This document shows positions 21,001-31,092 of a DNA stretch of 64,000 bases, in pieces. The stretch spans positions 29,888,468 through 29,952,467 of the forward strand of contig OY744616.1 in NCBI GenBank assembly GCA_963556255.1, written 5' to 3'. Made by a program: the position numbers and the translations under genes. The first letter of the stretch is position 1. Every line of letters begins with the position of its first letter. The notes under the pieces are model-generated. The model saw only the letters and a program-made list of their open reading frames with translations, was not told the origin of the DNA and did not search any database. This DNA is from Allolobophora icterica (taxonomy: Eukaryota; Annelida; Clitellata; Crassiclitellata; Lumbricidae).

Positions 21001-22042
21001 AACCATCGCTCAAGCCTTGTTTCGCGAAATATTTACCCGTTATGGCCCTCCAAAAACTTTGCTAAGTGACAGAGGTCCAAATTTCATGAGCAGCATTGTC
21101 TCTGAATTATCGAAACTCTTAGGTGTCAAACGAATTCACACCGCTAGCTATAATCCTAAGTGTAACGGTGCTTGCGAGCGTTACAACCGATCGATTTGGC
21201 AAGCATTAAGGCTTAATTGCAAACACCAAGAAGATTGGGCAGACTTCATCCCTGCAATCATGTTTAGTTTCAGAGCAATGACTAGTGCAAATCTAGGCTA
21301 TAGTCCATTCTTCCTCATGTTCGGAAAAGAAATTACTTTCCCGGTCGACCTCCAGATGGCGCTACCTGACGAAAGCCATACGACTAGCGAGTATGTGAAA
21401 CGACTTACCCGAACGCTAGAGTCAGCGAGGAAAACAGCACTTGAAAGCACGCTTGAGTTGCAATCACGCAACAAGCAACACTATGACGTAGGCACTAAAA
21501 CACCCAGTTACGCCCCAGGAGACCTGGTATGGGTTTTCAACCCAGTAGTCCCGCGCGGACAGAAGCCCAAACTTTACAGGAAATTTACAGGTCCTTATTA
21601 CATTACATCAAAGGTAGCTGAGCACACTTACATGCTTCGACACGCCCACACTAACAAGGAATTAAAACATCCTGTGAACGCAGATAGGCTGAAACCCTAT
21701 ATTGACCGCCGTGATTACGTGGAGCCAGAAACGAACTCTTCGTCTGCTCCGTCAGCCGACAATGATCCACATACTCCTAGTGGGTCGACCAGCACAGCAA
21801 ATCAATGGCACGAAGCAGATCGCTTGACTGGCATGAAATTTATAAATAAAAAGCGCTTCTACAGAGTTATCTGGAAAGATCCATCTCAGCCGCCATCTTG
21901 GGTACCTGAAACTGACGTCACAGACTGTCTCAAACGAGAATTCCACATCCATCGAACAATGACGGGTAAACCACGAAAACGTGACACACCACAAAGGTTT
22001 AAGAAACACCCACAATCACCCGTGGATGGAGCCGATAATTGA
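18014..22042 (+). CDS. pol: Pol polyprotein (protease, RT, RNase H, integrase, chromo-like tail)
   Basis: The frame is open from just after the gag UAG; the first ATG is at 18077, giving 1321 residues from there. Numbered from that ATG: protease DSG at 20-22; reverse transcriptase with YLDD at 477-480; RNase H starting with D626 (CDAS); integrase zinc finger (HX4H, then CX2C); integrase core D939, D998, E1034 (DD35E); a GPY/F module (KFTGPYY); and a chromodomain-like segment at about 1245-1292 with spaced aromatic residues and WVPE. Every catalytic motif is present and the frame is unbroken. The enzyme set copies RNA to DNA and inserts it. If made by readthrough it is the C-terminal part of a fusion of about 1771 residues. 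Confidence 0.95.
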   Translation, partial: GRAPARRSQADGIYSQTNQVNMTRNTISVQIKNQNFQALLDSGASRSVISAQVVKRLKIPQQNLKPDEAMNVYVADGRSVAVLGIAELCIKINGLSMPCEFLILPHIGYSLILGLDFLEANKAQVDFANRMVTFFNNLTAANLSTSHESRLTNSVCTLRATILPPFSETIVPILLPPRHSSDLSICEPFPITRGQKFICARSAIDSSQTTAACKILNPTNQVIWLPRHKALAALEPIYPHTLAVLTDSGPQNTANMHSTTTPTTTATKNHSLDNDLSNSCSATPQPTSLDELGLCYKSDNLSADENIRLQELLQTNVNIFSKSLSDLQGTNYIQHSIHTDSPTPIRQRSYRHSPAAKKEIDSQVDQMLAADIIEPSSSMWASPVVLVRKRNGQVRFCVDYRKLNSVTKPISFPLPQLTDIFDAMSDAKPNYFSLLDLRSGYHQIPMDPLTKEKSTFVIHSGQYQYLKMPFGLMNSPSTFQCLMARVFQNMHFKSVLCYLDDILIYSKNFDDHLKHLQEVFQRLKDANLKLHPDKCRFGLSKILYLGHVLSPKGMEVDKSKIDVIQTYPRPTCHKEIRAFLGLAGYYRKFIQGFSIIANPLNRLLRKDMEFIWDDECETAFTKLKQALSSTPVLVYPDMRKPFVINCDASSVGIGYVLAQEDESGKEHPISYGGRSLTSCERSYSITELECLSLVQAVREFNGYLANSFFTVYTDHLSLKFLQTLKTSTTGRLLRWSIALQGYNYKIEYKSGKTNANADTLSRRPYPPSTDTINSDEEHILANITDSPQPADINVIMEDELVSPPEDQTTPLEIANQQRQCPDIAPMIRYLEQGELPDNDKEARRIVIESTEYAIDSGLLYHYFQPRSKGSSRSYINQLVVPKSLRQRILNGFHEESTHPGFHRCYLSIRRKYFWKNMYADVQRHIASCQNCQQCKYPVNLSKAPLRPLEPKQIFGRWAVDILQLPRSKEGFNYILLCVESLTRFPEAIPLKDQSAQTIAQALFREIFTRYGPPKTLLSDRGPNFMSSIVSELSKLLGVKRIHTASYNPKCNGACERYNRSIWQALRLNCKHQEDWADFIPAIMFSFRAMTSANLGYSPFFLMFGKEITFPVDLQMALPDESHTTSEYVKRLTRTLESARKTALESTLELQSRNKQHYDVGTKTPSYAPGDLVWVFNPVVPRGQKPKLYRKFTGPYYITSKVAEHTYMLRHAHTNKELKHPVNADRLKPYIDRRDYVEPETNSSSAPSADNDPHTPSGSTSTANQWHEADRLTGMKFINKKRFYRVIWKDPSQPPSWVPETDVTDCLKREFHIHRTMTGKPRKRDTPQRFKKHPQSPVDGADN

Positions 22043-22266
22043 CCAGACAGTCTGGTAGCCCACTGAAAGCCACAGAGAGTTAATTTAATTACATTACGAG
22101 TAATTGCCCTCCCAGAGAAACTACAGCATACTACAATGCTTTATAGGGAGTATTATTCACCTCTTGTGATAGTCCATTACCAGCCCACAATAGGTACACG
22201 ACTGTGGAATATGCTAGGGAATCACATGAGTGGATAGATTATAGCGCTTGTTTATTTGTTTTATAG
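22043..22266 (+). other. pol-env intergenic stretch with splice acceptor
   Basis: Non-coding. It ends in a T-rich tract followed by TTTTATAG, with the cut predicted after G22266. This would be the acceptor for a subgenomic env mRNA. Confidence 0.5.
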
Positions 22267-23525
22267 GGTCGATTGTCCGGACACTCATTCTTACTCTGTA
22301 TTGGGTAATGACAATAGCGCTAATTCAAGCGACGCCTGAAGTCGTTATCAACCGTGCTGCATACGGCGTTTATTTCCATCCACTAGGCTCTCTGGAAGTG
22401 GGTACCGACCAGTGGCTACACACATTTGATATCGAAATACCTAAAGTGAAGAATTCGAGGCGCACAACAGTAGGCATACGACCTACCTGTATCGTACAAA
22501 ACACAACGATCTCAACCAATTGCGCAGATAATAACAAAATCTTACAAGCAGTGAACGATTTACATCAGCGCGCTGAAATGAACATCAATGATCTCGTTAA
22601 ACGTATCCACGCCACACTCAGACGTGGACCATCCAAACCACAAAAACGACGACAAAGACAACGACAAAAACAACGACATGGCAAAAGAGGCTTCATTAAT
22701 GTCATAGGTGACATCGCCCACTCTTTGTTTGGAGTCGCCCGAGACACCGACATCCAAGCGGCACAAGAGCGCATTAAAACCATCCTTGATCGACAGCAAC
22801 GCATCCTCGGACAGTTCGAAACAGACGTCACCAACTTAGCCAGTGCAACTAGTATTACCAATAAGAGATTGGACGCCATCCGTTCACAAATGGATGCTCA
22901 GGAGCAAATCCTAACAGATATTTCAAGAGCAGTTAAATTAGATTACCAGACCTCCTCGCAGCTTACCTTGTTTATGTCGGAAACACTGTATAATTTTACA
23001 TGCCTCGAAGCTCATATGCAGAGCCTATTAATGTCAGTTGAATCTCTGATTGCAGGCAGGTTAGAAGCCACACTACTACATGAAGCTGACATTCGACGAG
23101 TATTACAACAAATCAATAGAAAAATACGACCTACAAAGACAGGTGTACGCCTTCTAATCACCGATCCTACTTACTTCTATAGAGCTAATACTCACGTGGC
23201 CATTAGACAACGCAATATTATTTGCATTTCCTTGAAAATACCCGTTACTACACTACCTCACCACTTGGATCTCTACAAAGTTACTGTCACATCCAAGGCC
23301 ATTAGCCCTGACAATCAGCATGCTACACTTATCACCAACCTACCACAGTATTTTGCCATCTCGTCCGACAGCAAGATGTATGCCGTCTGGCAAGACTTAC
23401 CGTCATTGCAAATTGGAGATTCCTTCCGCATTATCAACAAGGTCGATATCCAACTACGCACAAATCAACGTGAATTGTGCATGCCATTTAAAAAAATAAC
23501 CAACTGGACATTTCGGTGGTGTTAA
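22267..23525 (+). CDS. env: Envelope glycoprotein, baculovirus-F / errantivirus-Env type, apparently without membrane anchor
   Basis: The coding exon is taken from the predicted acceptor; the first ATG is at 22308 (405 residues). A hydrophobic signal-like segment starts upstream of that ATG, which supports a start codon supplied by splicing. Numbered from the ATG: an ectodomain N-terminal part with a glycosylation sequon; a basic cleavage region ending in GKR at 125-127; a Gly/Phe-containing fusion-peptide-like segment (GFINVIGDIAHSLFG, 128-142) typical of F proteins; and a long helical, coiled-coil-like region. The residue four before the cleavage is His, not the Arg of a strict furin site. 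The ORF stops at TAA 23523-23525 without a transmembrane segment, and known F-type proteins are longer. It is therefore truncated, or uses another frame or exon for its anchor. The family assignment rests on the fusion-peptide region. Confidence 0.8.
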
Positions 23526-24461
23526 ACAAGATGCAGCGAAGCTAAACGATACGTTACTAATTGATTACTCGTTAACGTCTATTGTATATTGTGCATTGTA
23601 TGGCTACGTTTTTCACTGTTTACGAGTTTATGCTATAATAATTTGCACAGCGTCATGCTACGGTCTTATGCAAAACCGCAAGCGCCCACAGAATTAATGG
23701 CTCTATGTACTCGGTTTTTTTTTCTCTTATGGATTCGCAGCTACTGTCAAGTATTGCATGTAAGAACATTAAGTCATTCCGTTGCATTATTGCAACCACA
23801 TTAATGACCACCGCAGGGTTACCTAAATCTATCATCACATTCGGGTAATAGAAATATTCACTTTGAAAGCATGGTTTGCTCTATCATTGCGTACTTTGTC
23901 TTTAACTAACCGGCACTGATGGGTTTTACTTTACATTTGCAACTGTTATTATATCTTATTTAGTTACAGTAGTTTATAGTTTAACATATTGAGTATCTAT
24001 ATAGGTGTACTTACCATAAGTCTATTCAGGTGTTCGGAGTGTGTCTTCATCCATGTCAACGCAAGAATGTATATTACCATCTAAGTCAGTCTGAAGTCAA
24101 TGCCTTCTATAGCCGAAATGTCTACCAACGAGACCAGAGTTCGAATACAGGCTGCGCCCTCGCCATGGACCTAATTAGTCCAGTGCCACGCCACCCTCTT
24201 TCGGGTGAATTACCCCAAATATGTATGTACAGTGGCGCCAGTCCGTTATGGACATTGGGGAGGCATCTTTCCAAAACCAGCTATGTAGTGAAAGGTCCCT
24301 GCACGACGAACGTCATCGTCATTTCACGCCATAATTTTTACGTTTCTGTGTTTAAATTTTGTAGCAAGCGCGAATACCTTCAATTTTCTTTCACGTGTTT
24401 AATTTTTGGTGTGTTTTCTTGGTACTGTTTTGCTTAAATCGCAGGTGCGATTCCTTTTTCC
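23526..24461 (+). other. Non-coding stretch between env and the 3' LTR
   Basis: About 930 bp with several short frames. A stop-free piece at about 23500-23686 in another frame is hydrophobic and ends in basic residues, so it might be a relic of the Env anchor. A 135-codon frame at 24030-24437 has no recognisable domain. Confidence 0.45.
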
Positions 24462-24475
24462 GAAGGGGACGGAAC
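24462..24475 (+). promoter_or_regulatory. Polypurine tract
   Basis: A purine run, GAAGGGGACGGAAC, with one internal and one final C, directly before the 3' LTR. This is the expected plus-strand primer site. Confidence 0.65.
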
Positions 24476-24976
24476 TGTAGGGGTGCATAGGACAGACACA
24501 GGCATGGGAGAGATAGAGACAGAGAGACAGAGTGAATGGGAGTCAGACAGACAGACAGTCGGAGAGACGGACAGTCAGACAGAGATAGACAGGTAGACAG
24601 ACAGTCTGTCTTGATCGGAAGACAGACAGGCATAGAGGAATGACAGAGGTAGAGAGCTGTGCTATGCGTAGGCCTAGCAGGAATGCACTAGTGTCTAGAC
24701 TAGACAGGGGAATGGCACCTGTGGTCAAGCCACGTAGGATGCTGGTATTCGTACTTGGTAAAATATGTAGACCCAGCGACGCCGACCGGAAGGGGATTTA
24801 AGAGCAGTGTTAGGACTGTAAAAGGGTCTCAGTCTGTGGATCGTGCCTGTCGGTCGGAGTCGCTGGTCGGATGTCGTGCTGCCGAATAAACCTCTCGTGA
24901 ACACCCGAGTCGTCTTCTTCAACTTCTTCCGTTGGTCGGTAACCCCGAATCTCGGGCGACCAACGCAGACACTACA
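24476..24976 (+). mobile_element. 3' LTR of the env-bearing element
   Basis: 501 bp, reading identical to the 5' LTR. The AATAAA is at 24885-24890. It is followed at once by the CATA duplication and a long CATA array. Confidence 0.93.
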
Positions 24977-25007
24977 CATACATACATGAATACATGAATA
25001 CATGCAT

Positions 25008-25042
<35 letters not shown>

Positions 25043-25385
25043 TACATACATATATACATACAAACACACATGCACACATGCATACATACATACATACAAA
25101 ATGTCATACATACATGTACATGCATACATGAAACATACATACATACATACATACATACATACATACATACATACATACATACATACATACTTACATACGT
25201 ACGTACGTACGTACGTACATACATACATACATACATCCATGCGTACGTACGTACATACATACATACATACATACATACATACATACATACATACATACAT
25301 GCATGCATACATACATACATACATACATACATACATACATACATACATACATACATACATGCATGCATACATACATACATACGTA

Positions 25386-25416
<31 letters not shown>

Positions 25417-25516
25417 CATACATACATACATACATACATACATACATACATACATACATACATACATACATACATACATACATACATACATACATACATA
25501 CATACATACATACATA
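24977..25516. repeat. CATA microsatellite with CGTA and CATG cores
   Basis: About 540 bp of CATA units with CACA, CGTA (25196-25217, 25242-25252) and GCATGCAT interruptions. A near-identical stretch around GCATGCATAC occurs twice about 60 bp apart. The long Tyr/Cys/Met and His/Thr/Tyr frames are artefacts. Confidence 0.95.
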
Positions 25517-26112
25517 GATGCATAGATGCTCTAATCGACAGTTGACTCTCAACCAGGTCTCGACCGTCTAAATACTCTTTGAAGTCAATGCTATCTTAGC
25601 ACGGAAACGAAAATCGATTGACTGACCGGCAGTGAATATTGACCAATGACGATCGATATATTTATTCAACCGATCTCTTCGTTTCCTCCACATATTCCTG
25701 ACGCACACATCAGGTGCTTACAACGCGCCGTCCGTCAAATTAAACTTGTCAACAGGCGTCATCTCGTCTTGAAGTAGTTATGACTTCCATCCGTTCCTAA
25801 ACGGATACCCCGAAACTTGATGTTTACCACTGTACTAAATTGAATAGCGTTGACAAAGTGGATGTTCTTTGGTAAAAATTGCACTGAATGGCACGGCTGC
25901 AGAAAGGCTCGAAAACAGGCGGAATATAAATTCAGCGCAATGTAAATGCAGCGCAATATAAATTCAAGGCAACGTTTACACTTTGATCCTACTAGCGTGA
26001 GAATTAAATTTATCCATCCTATCATACGCCTTCCAAGATTTTTCGTACTCCACGAAATCGTCCTCACCAGCTCTTCCGCCTGCTCTCTCCATGGTCTCTC
26101 TGGCAACCATTA
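25517..26112. other. Unassigned sequence
   Basis: No gene supported. A 115-codon minus frame (25759-26106) has no recognisable domain. Confidence 0.35.
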
Positions 26113-26497
<385 letters not shown>

Positions 26498-26529
26498 CCT
26501 GTAAATATTATTGTGGTTGTTTTATAAAC

Positions 26530-26620
26530 GATGCCGTTATGTTTATTTAACAGTCGCGAAGCTGAAACAATGAGAAATTTGGAACTCCCCACTTTCTACA
26601 CCAAAGCTACACCCATGGAA
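26530..26620. mobile_element. Right-end fragment of the 8.25-kb MITE family
   Basis: GAAATTTGGAACTCCCCACT, then CACCAAAGCTACACCCATGG, resembles the right ends at 8440-8482 and 28063-28110. No left end was found. Confidence 0.4.
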
Positions 26621-27415
26621 TTAAGGCCTGTTGTTACGTCATTTCAATTATGAAGCACGTTTTTTGTTGGTAGATTTAAATTTTAAGAATAATGGCCCTT
26701 TTCACGTCACTTTAATTATGAAACACGTCTAATGTGTAAGTTTTAATTTTAAAACCAAAGGGCGGCAGAGGCCTATTGTTACGTCACATCAATTATTATG
26801 AAACACAACATTTAGTAATTAGTTTTTTGATGTATGGAATAAAGGCCTTTGTTACGTCATCTCAACTATGGAAAAGTGTACTGTCATTAAGTTTAAATTT
26901 AGAAAATAAAGGCTTATTGTTACGTCATCCAATTGTTGAAACGTCTATTATTTTTAGTCTCAGAATTAGAGAATGAAGGCCTTGGTTACGTTACTTGAAT
27001 TATGAAAAAGTCTATTGTTATTAAGTTTAAAGTTACAGAATAAAAGACTAGCAATAATTATTGTTACGCACGTCATTTCGATTATGGAAGACGTCTATAA
27101 TTAGTAATTTAAGATTTTTGTGAATAAAGACCTTTGCTACGTCACTTCAATTATGAAAAGTCTATTAGTGTTATTAATTTTAAATTTAGAGAATAGAGTA
27201 TTGTCAGTTGTCACGTCATTTCAATTTTGAAACACGTCTATTGTTTGTAATTTTCTATTTAGAAGAGTAAAGGCCTTTCTTACGTCACTTCAATTATGAA
27301 AGTCTTTTGTAATTAGGTTTAAATCTAAAGAATAAAGGCCTATTGTTACGTCACTTCAATTATAATCGACACACCTTTCTTCAATAATGAAACACGTCTA
27401 TTATTAGTAATTCTA
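26620..27415 (+). repeat. Eleven-unit diverged tandem repeat
   Basis: Units of about 65-85 bp each carry a block like AAGGCCTATTGTTACGTCA followed by TTCAATTATGAAACACGTCT and an A/T-rich spacer. ACGTCA-like cores lie near 26636, 26704, 26782, 26856, 26922, 26986, 27069, 27136, 27217, 27282 and 27348. The units have diverged, so the array is old. It is non-coding. Confidence 0.8.
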
Positions 27416-27416
27416 A

Positions 27417-27455
<39 letters not shown>

Positions 27456-27495
27456 TTCATTATTAGCATATAATTATTATTGTTATTGTTATTAT
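27417..27495. repeat. TTA trinucleotide tract
   Basis: TTA units followed by imperfect TTG/TTA units. Confidence 0.9.
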
Positions 27496-27505
27496 AGGTC
27501 CGCAA

Positions 27506-27940
27506 AGGTTCACCAGTCACTCTGGTACAGAGTAAAGCAGGGAGGCGACCTGACCGACGACTCTGATGAGCGTAGACTCGGATCCGACCTGGGCTGGTGA
27601 ACCAAAGTCCTCCGTGCCCACCTTCTCGTGGTGCGGACCGTTAGTACCCTTCCTAGGAAGTACTCTTCCTAGGAGGGGGAACGAACGGGCACGGCAGGCA
27701 AAACCAGGGGAAGGCAATGGCAAACCACCCCTGTTAATCATGCCAAGAAAATCGTCATGCCACACACCAAACCACGCCGATGGTCGCGGATGGAGGGACT
27801 CCCAGGCCGGAGCGCTGAGGTGGGACTCCCAGGCCAAAGCGCGACTCAAGGGCTACTGGGAGAAGTAGCAAGACGGCAACGGAGACTGTGTGGCATGACG
27901 ATCGCTAGGGCTCCTAGAGCCGACGGCACAAAGAGAGTAT
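27506..27940 (+). mobile_element. RTE-derived non-autonomous element
   Basis: It starts AGGTTCACCAGTCACTC and shares about 240 bp with 49920-50160, including GGGGAAGGCAATGGCAAACC, a block typical of RTE LINE 3' regions. It ends with CATGACGATCGCTAG and an A/T-rich tail. It has no transposase or RT, and the middle differs from the second copy. Confidence 0.7.
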
Positions 27941-28062
27941 TATATTTATGATTATGCTTATTATTATTAATTATTATTATTATTTTTATTATTATATTTG
28001 TTTTTATTGCTATTATCATCATCGTAATCATTATTATTCGGCATTGCGCATAACAGTCTTAA
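27941..28062. repeat. TTA-rich tract
   Basis: Imperfect TTA/TTATTA units at about 27955-28035, apparently the tail of the preceding element. Confidence 0.8.
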
Positions 28063-28110
28063 CGATGCGAAATTTGGTACCTCCCACTTCTAGACCAAAG
28101 TTACGCCTCT
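28063..28110. mobile_element. Right-end fragment of the 8.25-kb MITE family
   Basis: GCGAAATTTGGTACCTCCCA and CCAAAGTTACGCCTCTG match the family's right terminus. No left end was identified. Confidence 0.45.
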
Positions 28111-28524
28111 GAGAAAGGGTAACATCAACTGCAGTTGTATCAAACTGTTGAAGTTGCTGCGCGTAGATTTGCATCCTTGTCGGCTGCATATGCAGACGTT
28201 TGCAGTTTTATCAGCAGAGCCTACAGGAAAATTAATCATTCTTCGACGCTGGACAGAATCTTATCTACGCTACAAGGTCTTCCAAAGCGTCCATAGATCA
28301 TCCGAAACTGTCTCAGCTAAAAACGCTTTGTCACTGATAGCTGGTTGAGTTTATTCCAGGCCCCTGGTCGCTTCAAGACACGGTATACTTGAAAGTTTTT
28401 CTACTGTAGCTGGAGGTTAATACACAGAAAGGATTTCAGTGAACACTTGGTATTTTCCTACACAGACAGACTACATATGGAATGGCTTGATTTGCACTCC
28501 GCCCTCTACCGATGTACGTCCTTT
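28111..28524. other. Unassigned sequence
   Basis: No supported feature. Confidence 0.35.
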
Positions 28525-29007
28525 GCTTGGTCTAGGGTTGCCAGATACATGGGTAGCCAAAGGAGGACACGGAAAGCCAGAAAGGAGGACAAAGGAGGAC
28601 GCATTGAATGTTTCACCCCGTAGTCAGAATCAGTAACCAAGAAACGAAGTCACACTGAAAGCTACCGGAAACAAAATTAGCACTTTGCCCATAATATAGA
28701 TACATTGTAACATTAGGCCTACTCAGATCATGGACTAGAAACGTCTGGAAAATACAAACGTCTGGAAAATACAACTGCAATTAAAAATCAGTACGTAGAT
28801 TAGTTAGAGGAACTTAGGGACAGACAATAAGCGCGTGCAAAGTCGTTAAAATCAGTCAAAAAGTAATAACCAATAGCCCAACACAACAAACATAGAAAAA
28901 GCCGGACATTTTCCAGGTTTTTAGCTTTGCCTGACGGACAGAGGATATGAGGCCAAAAAGGAGGACATGTCCCCTTTTGCCGGACGTCTGACAACTCTAG
29001 CTTGGTC
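28525..29007. mobile_element. hAT-type MITE with 8-bp target duplication
   Basis: The element spans 28533-28999 between perfect copies of GCTTGGTC (28525-28532, 29000-29007). The ends are TAGGGTTGCCAGA and, read inward, TAGAGTTGTCAGACG. AGGAGGACA-like units recur inside. The GTTGCCAGA end resembles the left end of the decayed hAT gene at 31093. Non-coding. Confidence 0.85.
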
Positions 29008-31092
29008 TGTCCGAACCGGACCCCGTATCTGCAATCTTTTAACGTAGATCCAAGTTATCTTCCAAGTTAGTAGATTGATTTCGTAATTTAACTATAATTA
29101 TTGTTGTTTTCTTCGATACTAATGGTTAAATATTCAACCTAAGATCTGAAATTTATAGTTTCAAAAGGTATTTCGAATGTAATTTTAGCGATAGTGAAAT
29201 CACGGTCATATGTGTACATAGTCGTTTGATGTGTATGACACTGTATGTAGTGCATAGCAATGTAGGCTATAATGTGCTATCATGTCTCGTGTTTTCCTAA
29301 GATTTATGTGTGGTCTGTCGCAATCTGTTCAGCGATGACGCTGGCGAGAAACCTGTCCGAGTTATGGCAGAACGTGAGAAGTTAATGTCTGGTAATGCCA
29401 AGCTACTTGGCGTTAACTTGACATTAACATTGATTCGGACTTGACTGAATATTTTGTCATCTGGTTTCGTGTCGTGCCTTGTTTGCTAAGGCTTTGGTAG
29501 ACTGTTGATTATATCAGAAACCATTATGGTAGGTCTACCAACTGCGTAATTGTATTTGATGGATATGGGAATAGTCCTTCTACAAAAGACTATGAACGTT
29601 ATTAGGAGGGCCAAATTGTCCGCCCCAGATATTGCAATCGATTATAGTTGGAAAATTGCTAACCGAAATCAAGTTGCTTTTATAAAACAATAAAGTTGTC
29701 AGTTGTACAGAGAAATTATATCAACTGCTTGTAAATTACACAACCGATTTCAATTTCTGCTGCGGTCGTGCCATGTCCTCTGGCACGTGACTCATAAAAC
29801 AAATTAGGCTGGTTTCATTTACCCTGGGGATAATTTAATTGAAGGTGTACATAAAACCATTAATGGAAAATAAAAACATCAGCTTGTTGCCAATTTTTTT
29901 CTGGGTCTCAGGAGTCCGCAACAAGACTATATGTTGTGTTGGTCTCCATGTTCCTCTCCCTGTGTTCTCCTTCTTATCCTCATGATATCCGAACTAGCAA
30001 AGTGTTGCCTTGTGTAAAGCGCACTCTGACGCAGTCTCATGCGATTTTGTTATTTTTCAGTTGGAAGAAGAACCTTATTCTTCTTTCTCGTTCTTTCTTT
30101 CACGTCCGATAAAAACCAACCAACACCGTCGAGGTATGTATAGCTCCCTCCCTACCCTCGTCTGCCCTCAGCCCGTCCCTCTGCGTCCATTCCTCCCTTT
30201 TCTTGATGCTCTTCCTCTTCCTGGTTCTCCTTACGCACGCGCTTCTTAACTCCTCCGTTCTCTTCTTACTCGTTTCTGTTCCTCTGCCCTCCGCTTCCTT
30301 CTCGATTCTTCACTTAATCGTAATAAAAACGTGGCCGACTTCAGTTACGTTTATTTTCAGCTGCGGCATCGCTGGTGCATTCTGTTTATCTCTAAACGGT
30401 CTCTCCTCCTCTTCTATCACCATTTCTTTCATTCTTTGTGTTTTTGTGTTTTCGAATTTGTTCCTCTATCCTCTTCTAGGTGTGTCACTTCATCTGTCTG
30501 CAAGCTTGCATGTCTTACTCCCTGTCCTTCTGTACGTCTGTCGATCTGCCTTTTGTTCAGTTAAGTGTATGTACGCGAGACTCATTTCCACGTCTGATTA
30601 AATGGTTAATATACCCTAATACGCACTCCAAAACCATAACAATCCATACCTGATACTAACTAGATCGAAAGCCATAACCCATGTGCCTACCTTAGCCATA
30701 TTTGAGGCTTTTAAGAGTAGGCCAACCAATGGAATGGCGAGTTAGTAAATACTTAGTCCACCGGTAGGCCCCTACGCATTTTCGTGCAGAAGTTGAACAA
30801 CGGTGAAATATGTCCAAAAATATATTCAAATATAAATGTCAGATGTCAATTCTACATGCCGTCATAGACGCTTGGCAAGAATAGTTTTTTGTCGGCATTA
30901 TGGCAGGCACAGTACTAGCAGGTCTGCCCATTGTATTGTATAGAACCAATATGCATCCATCAGCTTGGCTTTCTAACAACTACATAATATTCCGCGGTCA
31001 TAGTTTGCCTTTTAATAAACGTCTGTTTCGTATGGCTATTACGTCAGCGATGACGTAATCTGTGTTAAGCGCATTCAACATCTGTTTGTCGT
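29008..31092. other. Long unassigned stretch
   Basis: No gene supported. 30150-30560 is pyrimidine-rich and gives long frames (30203-30601) without domains. A splice-acceptor-like TTATTTTTCAG occurs at 30050-30060 with no recognisable exon after it. Confidence 0.35.

Larger units (their letters stand above)
16111..24980 (+). mobile_element. Complete env-bearing Ty3/gypsy retrotransposon (8862 bp plus CATA target duplication)
   Basis: Two 501-bp LTRs (16115-16615, 24476-24976) read identical by eye and are flanked by CATA (16111-16114, 24977-24980). Internal order: PBS-like site, gag, pol in the same frame after one UAG, env, a 930-bp non-coding stretch, a purine tract, 3' LTR. Identical LTRs point to a recent insertion. 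Gag and Pol are unbroken; the Env reading frame stops before any clear membrane anchor. This is the retrovirus-like layout of an errantivirus-type element, although the Pol need not be of that lineage. Confidence 0.93.

Noticed and set aside
24030..24437. 135-codon frame between env and the 3' LTR as an extra viral gene
   Set aside because: No recognisable domain, and stops lie close upstream in the same frame.
24977..25516. Long His/Thr/Tyr and Cys/Val/Met/Tyr frames
   Set aside because: CATA tetranucleotide repeats have no stop in several frames; these are artefacts.
30203..30601. 132-codon hydrophobic frame
   Set aside because: It is explained by a pyrimidine-rich stretch; no domain or splice context supports a gene.
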